64,000 nucleotides of DNA, from the NCBI GenBank assembly GCA_009772935.1, contig WOUR01000021.1, positions 1 to 64,000 on the forward strand, in the 5' to 3' direction. Numbering within the stretch: position 1 is the stretch's first letter; every line of letters begins with the position of its first letter. A program made the translations under genes and the position numbers. The notes beneath the pieces were generated by a model that saw only the letters and a program-made list of their open reading frames with translations, ran no database searches and was not told the origin of the DNA. Positions 44,995-53,650 of this stretch are shown one piece after another. Source of the stretch: Rhodospirillaceae bacterium. GTDB lineage: Bacteria; Pseudomonadota; Alphaproteobacteria; Reyranellales; Reyranellaceae.

Positions 44995-46529
44995 CAGATC
45001 TTCCGCTCGTGTCCGGCCCAGTACGGCTCGCGCAACGTCTTCTTCAGCACCTTGCCGACGGGGCTGCGCGGCAATGTGCCGACGAAGTCGACCGACTTCG
45101 GCGCCTTGACGCCGCCGAGCTTCTCCTTGGCAAGCTGGATCAGCTCATCGGCCTTGACGGTCATACCGGGCTTCAGCTCGACGACGGCCTTCACCGCCTC
45201 GCCCCACTTCTCGTCGGGAATGCCGATCACCGCGCAATCCTGCACGGCGGGATGGCTCCACAGGACCTGCTCGACCTCCCCGGGAAAGACGTTGAAGCCG
45301 CCAGAGATGATCATGTCCTTCTTGCGATCGACGATATAGACGAAGCCGTCCTCGTCTATGACGCCGATGTCGCCGGTATGGTGCCAGCCGAAGGCCGAGG
45401 CCTCCGCGGTCGCCTCGACGTTGTTGTAATAGCCCTTCATCACGAGGCCGCCGCGCACGACGATCTCCCCACGCTGGCCGCGCGGCAGAAGCGTGCCGTG
45501 ATCGTCCATCACCTCGAGCCGCACCAGCGGCGAGACCTTGCCGCAGCTCGCGAGCCGGTGGCGCTTGTTGCCCTCCAGGGCCGCCAAGTGATCATCCGGT
45601 GAGAAGAACGTGCAGATCATGCAGGCCTCGGCCTGGCCGTAGGTCTGGGTCAGCACCGGGCCGAACACCTTCACCGCCTCGACCAGCTTGTCGACCGACA
45701 TCGGCGCCGAGGCATAGACGAGGTGCTGCAGCGAACTGTAGTCGTATTTGCCCACGTCGGGGTGCGCGAGAAGCATGTAGATCAGGGTCGGTGGCATGTA
45801 GACATGCGTCACCTTGTGCGTCTCGATTGCGGCCAGAATGCCGCCGGGATCGGCCGTGCCCATGAAGATGTTGGTGCCGCCGAAGGGCAACAGCGGGAAT
45901 GAGCAGACGCCCGCCGCATGCGTCATCGGCGCCACCATCAGGTGGACCGGCGGCGACTTCACCGGCATGCAGGCCCAGAAGATCGAGTTCATCGTCTCGA
46001 TGTTGCGGTTGGTGATCTGCACGCCCTTCGGGCGGCCCGTGGTGCCGCCCGAACTGGCAAGGAACGCGACGTCGTCCGGCGCGTCGGGCAGGTCCGGCGC
46101 CTCTTCCTTCTGCGCCGCCAGCCATGTCTCGAAGGACGGCGTGTCGATGCAGACGAAGCCGGTGATGCGCGGGCAGGCCTCGCGGATGCGCGCGAGGTAG
46201 CCCTCGAAGCTCGAATGGTAGAACAGCACCTCCACATCGGTGTTGTTCAGGATGTAGAGGTTCTCCTCCAGCGCGTTGCGCGCGTTGACCGGTGCCCAGG
46301 TGACGCCAGCGCGCACGATGCCCAGCAGGCAGGCGTAGGCCGCCGCATGGTTGGGACTGTAGACTGCGGCTTTCGAGCCTCGTCCGAGCCCCATGGCCAG
46401 CAGCCCGTTGGCGACGCGATGAGTCTGGGCGCGCACCTCGCGATAAGTCCAGCCCTGGGTGCCATCATGCAGGCAATGCCGATCTGGATAGAGATCGGCG
46501 CCGCGGTCGAAATAGTCGATCAGCCTCAT
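44994..46529 (-). CDS. Acyl-CoA synthetase (AMP-forming)
   Basis: A 511-residue ANL-superfamily ligase from ATG 46529. Motifs: P-loop FLASSGGTTGRPKGV, TQTYGQAEA (A5), GWHHTGDIGVIDEDGFVYIVDRKKDMIISGG (A7-A8), and the C-terminal catalytic Lys in PRSPVGKVLKKTLRE. Activates a carboxylic acid as its CoA ester; likely medium/long-chain or aromatic. Linked by a 1-bp overlap to the EamA exporter downstream and preceded by a GNAT gene. Confidence 0.92.
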   Translation of the reverse strand: MRLIDYFDRGADLYPDRHCLHDGTQGWTYREVRAQTHRVANGLLAMGLGRGSKAAVYSPNHAAAYACLLGIVRAGVTWAPVNARNALEENLYILNNTDVEVLFYHSSFEGYLARIREACPRITGFVCIDTPSFETWLAAQKEEAPDLPDAPDDVAFLASSGGTTGRPKGVQITNRNIETMNSIFWACMPVKSPPVHLMVAPMTHAAGVCSFPLLPFGGTNIFMGTADPGGILAAIETHKVTHVYMPPTLIYMLLAHPDVGKYDYSSLQHLVYASAPMSVDKLVEAVKVFGPVLTQTYGQAEACMICTFFSPDDHLAALEGNKRHRLASCGKVSPLVRLEVMDDHGTLLPRGQRGEIVVRGGLVMKGYYNNVEATAEASAFGWHHTGDIGVIDEDGFVYIVDRKKDMIISGGFNVFPGEVEQVLWSHPAVQDCAVIGIPDEKWGEAVKAVVELKPGMTVKADELIQLAKEKLGGVKAPKSVDFVGTLPRSPVGKVLKKTLREPYWAGHERKI

Positions 46530-46551
46530 GGCGTCCCTTGCCCCCTTGTTA

Positions 46552-47088
46552 TTATTCTGCCGCTCCCGGCAGCGTCGTATCCCCCGGTCCGAGCGGCCGT
46601 TCCATGAGGACACTGTCGAGCCAGCGGCCGAACTTGAAGCCCACGCTCTTCAAGGTGCCCACCATCGCAAAGCCGCAGGAGGCGTGGAGGTTGATCGACG
46701 CCACATGGGCGGAGTCGCCGATGACCGCGATCATCTGGCGCCGGCCGTCGCGGGCGCACAGGTCGATCAGCGGCACCAGCAGCGCCTTGCCGACGCCCTG
46801 CCCCACGGCATCCTTGTCGATGTAGATCGAGTTCTCGACGGTGAAACGGTAGGCCGGGCGCGTGCGGTAGAGGCCGGCATAGGCGTAGCCCAACAGGCGC
46901 CCTTCCTTCTCGGCCACGATATAGGGAAGGCCGAGGTCGAGGACCGCGGCGCGGCGCTTCCTCATCTCCGTGAGGTCTGGCGGATCGACCTCGAAGGAGG
47001 CCGTGCCGTGCAGCACATGATGTCCGTAAATTTCGGCGCACCGCGCCACATCGGCCTCGGTCGAGGCCCTCACCGTCAGTCCACTCAC
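46552..47088 (-). CDS. GNAT acetyltransferase (phosphinothricin acetyltransferase-like)
   Basis: A 178-residue N-acetyltransferase. Landmarks of the PAT/Bar group are ARCAEIYGHHVLHGTASFEVDPP, YIVAEKEGRLLGYAYAGLYRTRPAYRFTVENSIYIDKDAVGQGVGKALL and the closing GFAMVGTLKSVGFKFGRWLD. Such enzymes acetylate phosphinothricin or methionine sulfoximine-like amines. Gap of 22 bp to the acyl-CoA synthetase. Confidence 0.9.
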   Translation of the reverse strand: MSGLTVRASTEADVARCAEIYGHHVLHGTASFEVDPPDLTEMRKRRAAVLDLGLPYIVAEKEGRLLGYAYAGLYRTRPAYRFTVENSIYIDKDAVGQGVGKALLVPLIDLCARDGRRQMIAVIGDSAHVASINLHASCGFAMVGTLKSVGFKFGRWLDSVLMERPLGPGDTTLPGAAE

Positions 47089-47129
47089 GTCTTCAGATCC
47101 CCACGCCAGTTCCGGCGGGGACTATAGAC

Positions 47130-47777
47130 TCAATTGGCGCCGCGCCGAATGGCGCCCGCGTCCGGACCATCGAACTTGAACAGGGAGGCGGCGAGCGGCA
47201 GCCCGGTCTGCAGGCCGTTCAGTGAAACGTCGACCCGCTGGCCCCGACTGTCGATGATCGACCAGCCGCGCAGCACCATGGGGTTTTCGCCGAGGCGCAC
47301 AATGACCTTGCCCTCGTTCGGCTTGCGGGTCTGGCTCATGGTGAGCTGCAGCATCCCGTCTGTTCGCTCGACCTTCTCGACCGTGAGGTCGCCGCCCTGC
47401 AGCACCATCGGCTCGCGTACCAGGAAGGAAGCGGCAGTCCAGCCGATCGGCCACTGGCCGAAGTCGCGGTTGGCGATGTCCCACATCGTCACCTGGCTGC
47501 CGTCGGCGACGATCTTGAGCTGCGAGGGCGGATCGTACTCGAAGCGCATGCGGCCGGGCCGGCTCACCGACAGCGTGCCCTGCACGACCGTACCACCCGG
47601 GTTTGACTGGACGAAGCGGGCCTGCATGGTGCGGATGCCGTTGAAGTAGCGTTCGACCTCGGCAACCTGCGGATTGGAGGCCGGCGCCTGGGCGAGGGCA
47701 GGCGCCTGGGCCTGCACCTGGACGGGACCGAACGACAGGAGAGCAACCGAGGAGAGAGCGGCGAACAGGGTGCGCAT
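47130..47777 (-). CDS. lolA: Outer-membrane lipoprotein carrier protein LolA
   Basis: About 215 residues from ATG 47777, chosen because the signal peptide MRTLFAALSSVALLSFGPVQVQA starts there. The LolA fold follows: VERYFNGIRTMQARFVQSNPGG, GTLSVSRPGRMRFEYDPPSQLKIVADG and LTMSQTRKPNEGKVIVRL. Carries lipoproteins across the periplasm from LolCDE to LolB. An Ala/Pro stretch sits between signal and fold. Confidence 0.9.
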   Translation of the reverse strand: MRTLFAALSSVALLSFGPVQVQAQAPALAQAPASNPQVAEVERYFNGIRTMQARFVQSNPGGTVVQGTLSVSRPGRMRFEYDPPSQLKIVADGSQVTMWDIANRDFGQWPIGWTAASFLVREPMVLQGGDLTVEKVERTDGMLQLTMSQTRKPNEGKVIVRLGENPMVLRGWSIIDSRGQRVDVSLNGLQTGLPLAASLFKFDGPDAGAIRRGAN

Positions 47778-47881
47778 CTGGCGGATATGACGGTCGAATA
47801 CGGCAGAATCAAGCATCGGCGGGCACTTCCCAATCGTGTGAACGTCCGTTTACCATGCGGCAACCAGCAGGAGGTAACGCC

Positions 47882-49009
47882 ATGCATGTCGGAATGGCTG
47901 CAGTCTTCCAGAACACCGGCCGGGCGCTCAGCGACCGCCAGATCTACCTGAACGAGCTCGCGCTGGCCGACATGGCCGAGCCGCTGGGTTTCGATTCGAT
48001 CTGGTCGGTCGAGCATCACTTCACTGACTATACGATGTGCCCCGACGTGGTGCAGTTCCTGTCCTACATGGCCGGCCGGACCCGGCACGTGCGGCTGGGT
48101 TCGATGGTCGTGGTGCTGCCCTGGCACGATCCGGTGCGGGTCGCCGAGCAGATTTCCATGCTCGACCATCTTTCGGGCGGCCGCATGATCCTGGGCCTCG
48201 GCCGCGGCGCCGGGAAGGTCGAGTTCGACGGCTTCCGCCTCGACATGGGCGACAGCCGCGAGCTGTTCGTCGAATACGGCGAGGCGCTGCTGAAGGGCCT
48301 CGAGACCGGAATCATGGAGCATCAGGGCAAGCACTACCGGCAGCCACTGGTCGAGATCCGCCCCGCGCCGTTCAAGAGCTTCCGCGGCCGCACCTATGCC
48401 GCGGCGGTCTCGCCCGAGAGCGCGCGCATCATGGCGCGGCTCGGAGTCGGCCTGCTGATCATCCCGCAGAAGCCGTGGCGCGAGGTCGAGAAGGAACTCA
48501 CCGAGTACAATGCACTCTATCGCGAGATCAACGGCGCCGACGCACCGCAGCCGATCTCGGCCGGCTGGACCTTCGTCGACGAAAGCGCCGAGCGGGCGCG
48601 CGAGATGGCCGTGAAGTACATCGGCGGGTACTACCGCACAGTGCTGGACCACTACCAGTTCGCCGGCGCGCACATGAAGAACCAGCGCGGCTACGAGTAC
48701 TATGCCAAGATGAACGAGAAGCTCGCCGTCTACGGCGACCAGAAGGCCATCGAGTTCTTTGCCGATCTCCAAGTCTACGGCACGCCCGAGCAGGTCCACG
48801 AGAAGATCATGGCGATCCACAAGCAAACGAACAATTGCGGCTATGTCGGCGTTTTCTCCTATGCGGGCATGCCGCACGAGGAAGCGGCACGGAACATGCG
48901 GATGTTCGCCGACGCCGTGATGCCCGAGTTGAAGACGTTCGACGCCGGCGCACCGGTCGACCGCTCGCGGCCCCTGCCCGACCTGCGCTTCGCCGCCGCT
49001 GCGGAGTAG
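47882..49009 (+). CDS. LLM-class flavin-dependent oxidoreductase (luciferase-like)
   Basis: A 375-residue TIM-barrel monooxygenase from ATG 47882 (CAGGAGG upstream). Family pattern: AEPLGFDSIWSVEHHFTDYTMCPDVVQFLSYMAGRT, LGSMVVVLPWHDPVRVAEQISMLDHLSGGRMILGLGRGAGKVEF, and AAAVSPESARIMA. Uses reduced FMN and O2; substrate unknown. It is followed by the hairpin array and the lasso-type cluster. Confidence 0.92.
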   Translation: MHVGMAAVFQNTGRALSDRQIYLNELALADMAEPLGFDSIWSVEHHFTDYTMCPDVVQFLSYMAGRTRHVRLGSMVVVLPWHDPVRVAEQISMLDHLSGGRMILGLGRGAGKVEFDGFRLDMGDSRELFVEYGEALLKGLETGIMEHQGKHYRQPLVEIRPAPFKSFRGRTYAAAVSPESARIMARLGVGLLIIPQKPWREVEKELTEYNALYREINGADAPQPISAGWTFVDESAERAREMAVKYIGGYYRTVLDHYQFAGAHMKNQRGYEYYAKMNEKLAVYGDQKAIEFFADLQVYGTPEQVHEKIMAIHKQTNNCGYVGVFSYAGMPHEEAARNMRMFADAVMPELKTFDAGAPVDRSRPLPDLRFAAAAE

Positions 49010-49066
49010 AAGGCGCGGTCTCGATCCTCCTGATACGCTGCAGCATGGATGTAATCGGGATCAATC

Positions 49067-49273
49067 ACTTCCCCATTCAGATGGGGAAGTGCCCCGTCAT
49101 ACGGGGCGATGGAGTCATAGGCCGAGCAGAGCTCGGCCTCCTAAGCGTCAGGACATCGCTTCGCGATGTCCGGGAGCGCCGAAGAACGAATGACCACTGC
49201 ATGTCGCCTCGGTCGGCTAGCGACTTGGTTACAAGCCGCGATACGCCGCCACCTCCCCATATGAATGGGGAGG
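49067..49273. repeat. Array of five perfect hairpins in the intergenic region before the exporter gene
   Basis: In 207 bp there are five perfect short stem-loops: 49067-49090 (10-bp stem ACTTCCCCAT, loop TCAG), 49091-49107 (7 bp), 49119-49139 (9 bp), 49151-49171 (9 bp) and 49252-49273 (9-bp stem CCTCCCCAT, loop ATGA). The first and last share the core CCCCAT-N4-ATGGGG, like terminal inverted repeats. This may be a structured leader RNA or a mobile palindromic repeat (MITE/REP type). The rest of the 255-bp gap (49010-49264) holds no gene. Confidence 0.7.
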
Positions 49274-50980
49274 AAGGTAACCCTCCTTCGCCAAATGCTG
49301 GCTGATCTGAGGGCTGCCTGGCGCCTGCGCAGCGGACAGGCCGGACCGGGACGCCTGGCCTGCCTCAGCCTGCTGATCGTACTCGCGGGAGCCACCGACG
49401 GGATGGGCCTCGCCCTGCTCGTGCCGCTGCTGAATTCGCTCGGAGCCACCGATGCCGGACCGCAGGAGGGCCTGTTCGCCTTCCTTCCCCGGACCCTCAC
49501 CGGCCTGTTGTTGGTCTTCCTGGCCATCGTGCTGGTCCGCGCCATGGTCGCTCGAACCCGGCTGCTGGCGACCGCCCGCCTCTCCTTCGACTTCGCCGTC
49601 GCGCTGCGGGTCAGGGCATATGCCGCTATCGCCCACGCCTCCTGGACATACCTGCAGCGCCAGCGGACGGCCGACTTCCATGCTCTGTTCTCGACCGAGA
49701 TCGACAGGGTCGAGCACGCGACCCATCTGCTGCTCGAAGCGCCGGCGCGCCTGTCCATCCTGGTGGCGCATTTCGTGGTCGCCTTCGCCATCGCGCCGGG
49801 CTTCACCGCGCTCGCCATCGCCTTCGGCGCGGCCCTGATCTGGCTGATGCGCCACAAGCTCACAGAAAGCCGCCGGCTCGGCGAGAGGGCGTCGGACGCC
49901 AACATGCGCGTCAGCCGCGAGATCAGCGAATTCCTCCAGGCGCTGAAGCTCACCAAGGCCTATGGCGCGGAAGCCCGGCATGTGCGCGCCTTTGCCGACG
50001 CCGCCCGCAGCGCCGAAGGCGCCGACCTTGCGGCGAACCGCCTGCAGGCCGACACGCGCTTCTTCCTCGACTGTCTGGTCGCCGTCGCCCTGGCGGCCTT
50101 TCTGTGGATGGCGGCAAGCTGGGCTGCCTTGCCGCTGGCCGACCTGCTGGTGCTGATCCTGGTCTTCCAGCGCCTGCTGCCGATGCTGCAGGGCGTGCAG
50201 GAGCTCGGCCAGGAATTCTTCCATGCATCGCCCGCCTACAGGCTCGTCGCCGACGCGATCGAGGACTGCGAGGCGGCGGCCGATGGTGCGGGTACGGGTA
50301 CGGGCCTGCCGGGTCCCTTGGCCTTCGAGCGCGAGATCCGGCTGCAGGAGGTACGCTTCCGCTACGACAATCAGCCGGAGATCCTGCGTGGCGTCGACTT
50401 GACGCTGCCGGCCGGCTCTCTGACCGTGATGTCCGGCGTATCGGGCGCCGGCAAGAGTACGATCCTCGACCTGCTGGGCGGCCTTCTCACGCCGCAGTCG
50501 GGACGCATCCTGATCGACGGGCGCGAGCTCTCGCCGACGCTCGCCGCGGCGTGGCGGCGCTCGGTCGGCACGCTGGCGCAGGAGGCCTTCCTCTTCCACG
50601 CCTCGGTCCGTGCCAATCTCGCCTGGGCGCGGCCCGACGCCCCGGACGAGGCGATGCAGGAGGCGCTGCGGCTGGCCGGGCTCGGCGATTTCGTCGCCGC
50701 GCTGCCGCAGGGTCTCGATACGGTCGTCGGCGATCGCGGCGCCAGCCTGTCGGGCGGCGAGCGCCAGCGACTGGCACTGGCCCGCCTGCTGCTGCGTGCC
50801 CCGTCGCTGATACTGCTCGACGAGCCGGCCAGCGCGCTCGATGCCGCCAACGAGGAGCGCATCCTGGAGACCATCGCCGGCCTGAAGGGGCGGGCGACGA
50901 TCCTGCTCGTCACCCATCGTCCCGCCGTCATCGCGGCGGCCGACCGTCACGTCGTGCTGGTCGAAGGCAGGCTGGTGTGA
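49265..50980 (+). CDS. ABC exporter (membrane-ATPase fusion) of the lasso-type cluster
   Basis: A 571-residue half-transporter: about six membrane helices in residues 25-330, then an ATPase with Walker A GVSGAGKST (about 391-399), Q-loop after TLAQEAF, signature LSGGERQR (about 495) and Walker B LILLDEPASALD. This is the layout of exporters in RiPP clusters. Two starts are possible: ATG 49265, buried in the last hairpin of the array, and ATG 49295. First gene of the cluster; its stop overlaps the next GTG (GTGA). It probably exports the peptide product or a cargo of the same pathway. Confidence 0.88.
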   Translation: MGRKVTLLRQMLADLRAAWRLRSGQAGPGRLACLSLLIVLAGATDGMGLALLVPLLNSLGATDAGPQEGLFAFLPRTLTGLLLVFLAIVLVRAMVARTRLLATARLSFDFAVALRVRAYAAIAHASWTYLQRQRTADFHALFSTEIDRVEHATHLLLEAPARLSILVAHFVVAFAIAPGFTALAIAFGAALIWLMRHKLTESRRLGERASDANMRVSREISEFLQALKLTKAYGAEARHVRAFADAARSAEGADLAANRLQADTRFFLDCLVAVALAAFLWMAASWAALPLADLLVLILVFQRLLPMLQGVQELGQEFFHASPAYRLVADAIEDCEAAADGAGTGTGLPGPLAFEREIRLQEVRFRYDNQPEILRGVDLTLPAGSLTVMSGVSGAGKSTILDLLGGLLTPQSGRILIDGRELSPTLAAAWRRSVGTLAQEAFLFHASVRANLAWARPDAPDEAMQEALRLAGLGDFVAALPQGLDTVVGDRGASLSGGERQRLALARLLLRAPSLILLDEPASALDAANEERILETIAGLKGRATILLVTHRPAVIAAADRHVVLVEGRLV

Positions 50981-51948
50981 ACGGCGCCGCGCTCCGCCTG
51001 CTGACATTCGGATCGCTTGGCTACGCGCGCAGCCTCGCCAAGAACGTCGTGAGAGGAGCGCTCGGGCGGCCGTCGCTCTTCACCGCCAACGACATCCTGT
51101 TCCGGCACTATGTGCGGCAACTCAGCGGGCTCGGAAGGATCGACAGAATCACCTGCATTGCCTCGACCCACGAGGGCGCCGGTTCGCAGTCTCTGATGAC
51201 GATGAGGGCCATCGAGTTCGCGCGCGCCCACGGCCTCACTTACGTCCATACGCCGTTCACCGTGATCCATCACGCCGATTGCCCGATGCACGAATGGGCG
51301 GAGGCCTGGGAATCGCATTTCAATCTCGGTGCGGGCGAGGCCGCCGTCAGCGACATCGGCACGCACGATGCCGTCAATTTCGCCTTCACCTTTCCCATGC
51401 TGCGCTCGCTGTTCGGGGTCGAGGACGAAGATCTTCCATTCGACGAATCGCTCGTTCGCGACTTCAGGCGCAAGTACCGTCTGAACAAGGCGCCCCGCCC
51501 GAAAGCGTTCCCGAGCGTGTGCATCCACGTCCGGCAGCGCAACCGGCACGACTTCCATTCGGAGGACGCCACCGACATGGTCTGCCTGGCGCGGGTCGTC
51601 GCACAGGTCCGCACGATCCTCCGTGAGCATTGCCCCGAACACACGCTGCGCGTCTTCTCGCAGGGCATCCCGTCCGACTTCTCGTCGCTCGACATCGCAG
51701 AGAGCCAATTGTCGCTCGACGCCGATCCCTTCTGGAGCATGCGCGAGATGATCGAAGCCGATCTTCTGATCACGACACGGGGAACGTTCGGGCACGTCGC
51801 AGCCCTTCTCTGCGACGGGATCGTCCTCGCCGACGGCCAGTTTCCATTGCAAAGGGGCTGGCTGACCTACGATGCCGGCGGAGTGTTCGACACGGCGGCG
51901 CTGGCATCCGAAGTCTCGGCAAAGATGCGCTCGGCCAGCGGCAGGTAG
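50977..51948 (+). CDS. Fucosyltransferase-like (GT11/NodZ-type) protein in lasso cluster
   Basis: A 323-residue protein from GTG 50977. The GT-B type region has VCIHVRQRNRHDF (like the HxRRxD donor motif of alpha-1,2/1,6-fucosyltransferases), then DADPFWSMREMIEADLLITTRGTFGHVAALL, matching the conserved 'IT-S-S-F' motif near the acceptor site. Overlaps the exporter gene by 4 bp, so it belongs to the same transcript. It could glycosylate the peptide, or be a glycan gene. Its last 82 bp overlap the convergent dioxygenase gene. Confidence 0.62.
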   Translation: MNGAALRLLTFGSLGYARSLAKNVVRGALGRPSLFTANDILFRHYVRQLSGLGRIDRITCIASTHEGAGSQSLMTMRAIEFARAHGLTYVHTPFTVIHHADCPMHEWAEAWESHFNLGAGEAAVSDIGTHDAVNFAFTFPMLRSLFGVEDEDLPFDESLVRDFRRKYRLNKAPRPKAFPSVCIHVRQRNRHDFHSEDATDMVCLARVVAQVRTILREHCPEHTLRVFSQGIPSDFSSLDIAESQLSLDADPFWSMREMIEADLLITTRGTFGHVAALLCDGIVLADGQFPLQRGWLTYDAGGVFDTAALASEVSAKMRSASGR

Positions 51949-52865
51949 CGCAGCAGCAGCGGCTCGAACTTGATGTACTCGCGCAGCGCCTTGGTGATCG
52001 CAAACAGCCGCAGCCGGAAGGACGGCAACGGCGCGCGCGGGTCGATGAGCGGCCTTTCGAATTTCGACGTCCTGACGCCCCTTGACCGGAATTCGAGGGC
52101 CAGGCTGAGACGGGGCTCGGCGCTGCCGGCATTGGCGCCGCCCCAATGGAGGATGTTGCCGCGCCAGCCGATCATCGCGCCGGCGGCGGCCGGCAGGGCG
52201 ATCACGTCCTGCAGGGCCGCGCGAACGACGCGTGGCGACAGCGGCGTGTCGGTATCGATGGCGTCGGAAATCCCGCGCGAGACGCCGGTCGGCAGCAGGA
52301 ACATGCAGCCATTCTCGACCGTGGCATCGGAGAGCGGGATCCACGCCGACAGGAACGCATCGCCGCCCTCCCGGTAGTCGTCGTGGAGACTCCAGCCGGC
52401 GACGCGCCGCTCGCCAGCGACCCAATGGGCCCAGACGACCGTGTTCTGCTGATAGCCCTCGCCAACCGCCGATTCGAGGAAGGAAGCGACCTGTGGCGAT
52501 CGCGCAATGCTCCAGAATTCGTCGAAGACGAAGGCGAAGGCGACCGGCCAGCCATCTGCCCGTACCGCCTCGACGATGCGGCGCATCCTGGCGATCAGCG
52601 CAGGATCGAAGACCTGGGGCAGCCGGAAGTAGCCCTCGCAGTCGAGGCGGCGCTTCTCGCGTGCGGAATCCACATCGGAAAGGCGCGCCGGGTTGTCATC
52701 GCCCAAGCCGTCCCTTCCGATGGAGGCGAATGGCACGAGCCTGCGCCAGCGATCGACGTCGAAGGCTTGCTCGAATCTCTTATCTGTGTCCTCGGGCGAC
52801 AGCTCAGACTGCTTCAGGAGTGCCTGAACAGCCGAGGCGAGTTGCTCCGCGGACGCGCGCATCAA
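51867..52865 (-). CDS. Phytanoyl-CoA dioxygenase (PhyH)-like Fe(II)/2-oxoglutarate oxygenase
   Basis: A 332-residue cupin-fold oxygenase. The iron triad is visible: His and Asp in WSLHDDYREGG, distal His in GNILHWGG; a 2-oxoglutarate-binding Arg fits EPRLSLALEF. N-terminal helices precede the fold. PhyH-like enzymes hydroxylate small molecules and peptide-derived substrates. Encoded on the opposite strand from the rest of the lasso-type cluster, overlapping its partner oxygenase gene by 4 bp at the start and the GT-like gene by 82 bp at the end. Confidence 0.85.
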   Translation of the reverse strand: MMRASAEQLASAVQALLKQSELSPEDTDKRFEQAFDVDRWRRLVPFASIGRDGLGDDNPARLSDVDSAREKRRLDCEGYFRLPQVFDPALIARMRRIVEAVRADGWPVAFAFVFDEFWSIARSPQVASFLESAVGEGYQQNTVVWAHWVAGERRVAGWSLHDDYREGGDAFLSAWIPLSDATVENGCMFLLPTGVSRGISDAIDTDTPLSPRVVRAALQDVIALPAAAGAMIGWRGNILHWGGANAGSAEPRLSLALEFRSRGVRTSKFERPLIDPRAPLPSFRLRLFAITKALREYIKFEPLLLRYLPLAERIFAETSDASAAVSNTPPAS

Positions 52866-53650
52866 CCGGCTGGGCGCACGTGGGCGAACAGCTTGCGGAG
52901 GTCATCGGGCACGCCACCGAGGAAGCCCGGCTCGAAGACCAGGCGCGGCAGGGTCTCCTTCCGGAAATTGACCGGATCCTGGTACCAGCGCCGGGCATAG
53001 GTGGCATAGACCATCGGCCGCACCTGACCGGACCGGTTGGCCATCCCGCTGTGATAGGTGCGGAAGTCCCACATCACGCCGGAGCCGAGCGGAATGGTCG
53101 GCCGTTCCGGCTCGGCGCCTTCGTGCTCGCCGCGCCGGTGGCTGCCTGGCCACAGCGCCGTGGTACCCGAGATCTCGTTCATCTCGACCAGAGGGAGGGC
53201 AAAGGTCATGGCATAGGCCGGCAGCAGGCGCGATATCGCGGAGTTGAACAGGATCGGGCCGTCGTGATGAATGTGCTGGTCCTCGGCGCCGCTGAGCGAG
53301 AGGATCGCACCGAAGGCATCGATGATCGCCTCCTCGTCGAGGATCATGCGGATCAGCGCGATCACATAGGGGTTGGCGTAGACCTGCTGGGCCCCGAGGC
53401 CACCGGAAAAATGCAGCGGGATCATGAAGCGCCGGGCGCCGACTTCCAGCGACTGGGGCGTTTCCATATCCCGGATCTGGTCGCGGTAGCGTATGAGGAA
53501 CTCCTCATGCAGCGAGCGAATCGTGTCCTGCGGGACGATATTGTCGAGGATGACGTAGCCTTCGCGCGTGAACCCCTCGAAGGCCGCCTCGACCTCCTTT
53601 GACTGGGCGAGCCCTTCAGTCGGAACGCCGGAAAAATCGATTCGGATCAT
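52862..53650 (-). CDS. Phytanoyl-CoA dioxygenase (PhyH)-like oxygenase
   Basis: A 262-residue paralogue with the iron triad His/Asp in QHIHHDGPIL and distal His in FRTYHSGMANRSG, with Arg just after. The end (LLFAHVRPAG region) is short compared with the partner. It is divergent from the kinase gene across about 137 bp, which must contain promoters for both. The two oxygenases overlap by 4 bp and form a small operon read away from the main cluster. Tailoring role in peptide biosynthesis is inferred from location only. Confidence 0.87.
   Translation of the reverse strand: MIRIDFSGVPTEGLAQSKEVEAAFEGFTREGYVILDNIVPQDTIRSLHEEFLIRYRDQIRDMETPQSLEVGARRFMIPLHFSGGLGAQQVYANPYVIALIRMILDEEAIIDAFGAILSLSGAEDQHIHHDGPILFNSAISRLLPAYAMTFALPLVEMNEISGTTALWPGSHRRGEHEGAEPERPTIPLGSGVMWDFRTYHSGMANRSGQVRPMVYATYARRWYQDPVNFRKETLPRLVFEPGFLGGVPDDLRKLFAHVRPAG

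Noticed and set aside
49067..49273. CRISPR array
   Set aside because: The stem-loops have different sequences and irregular spacing; no direct repeats with unique spacers.
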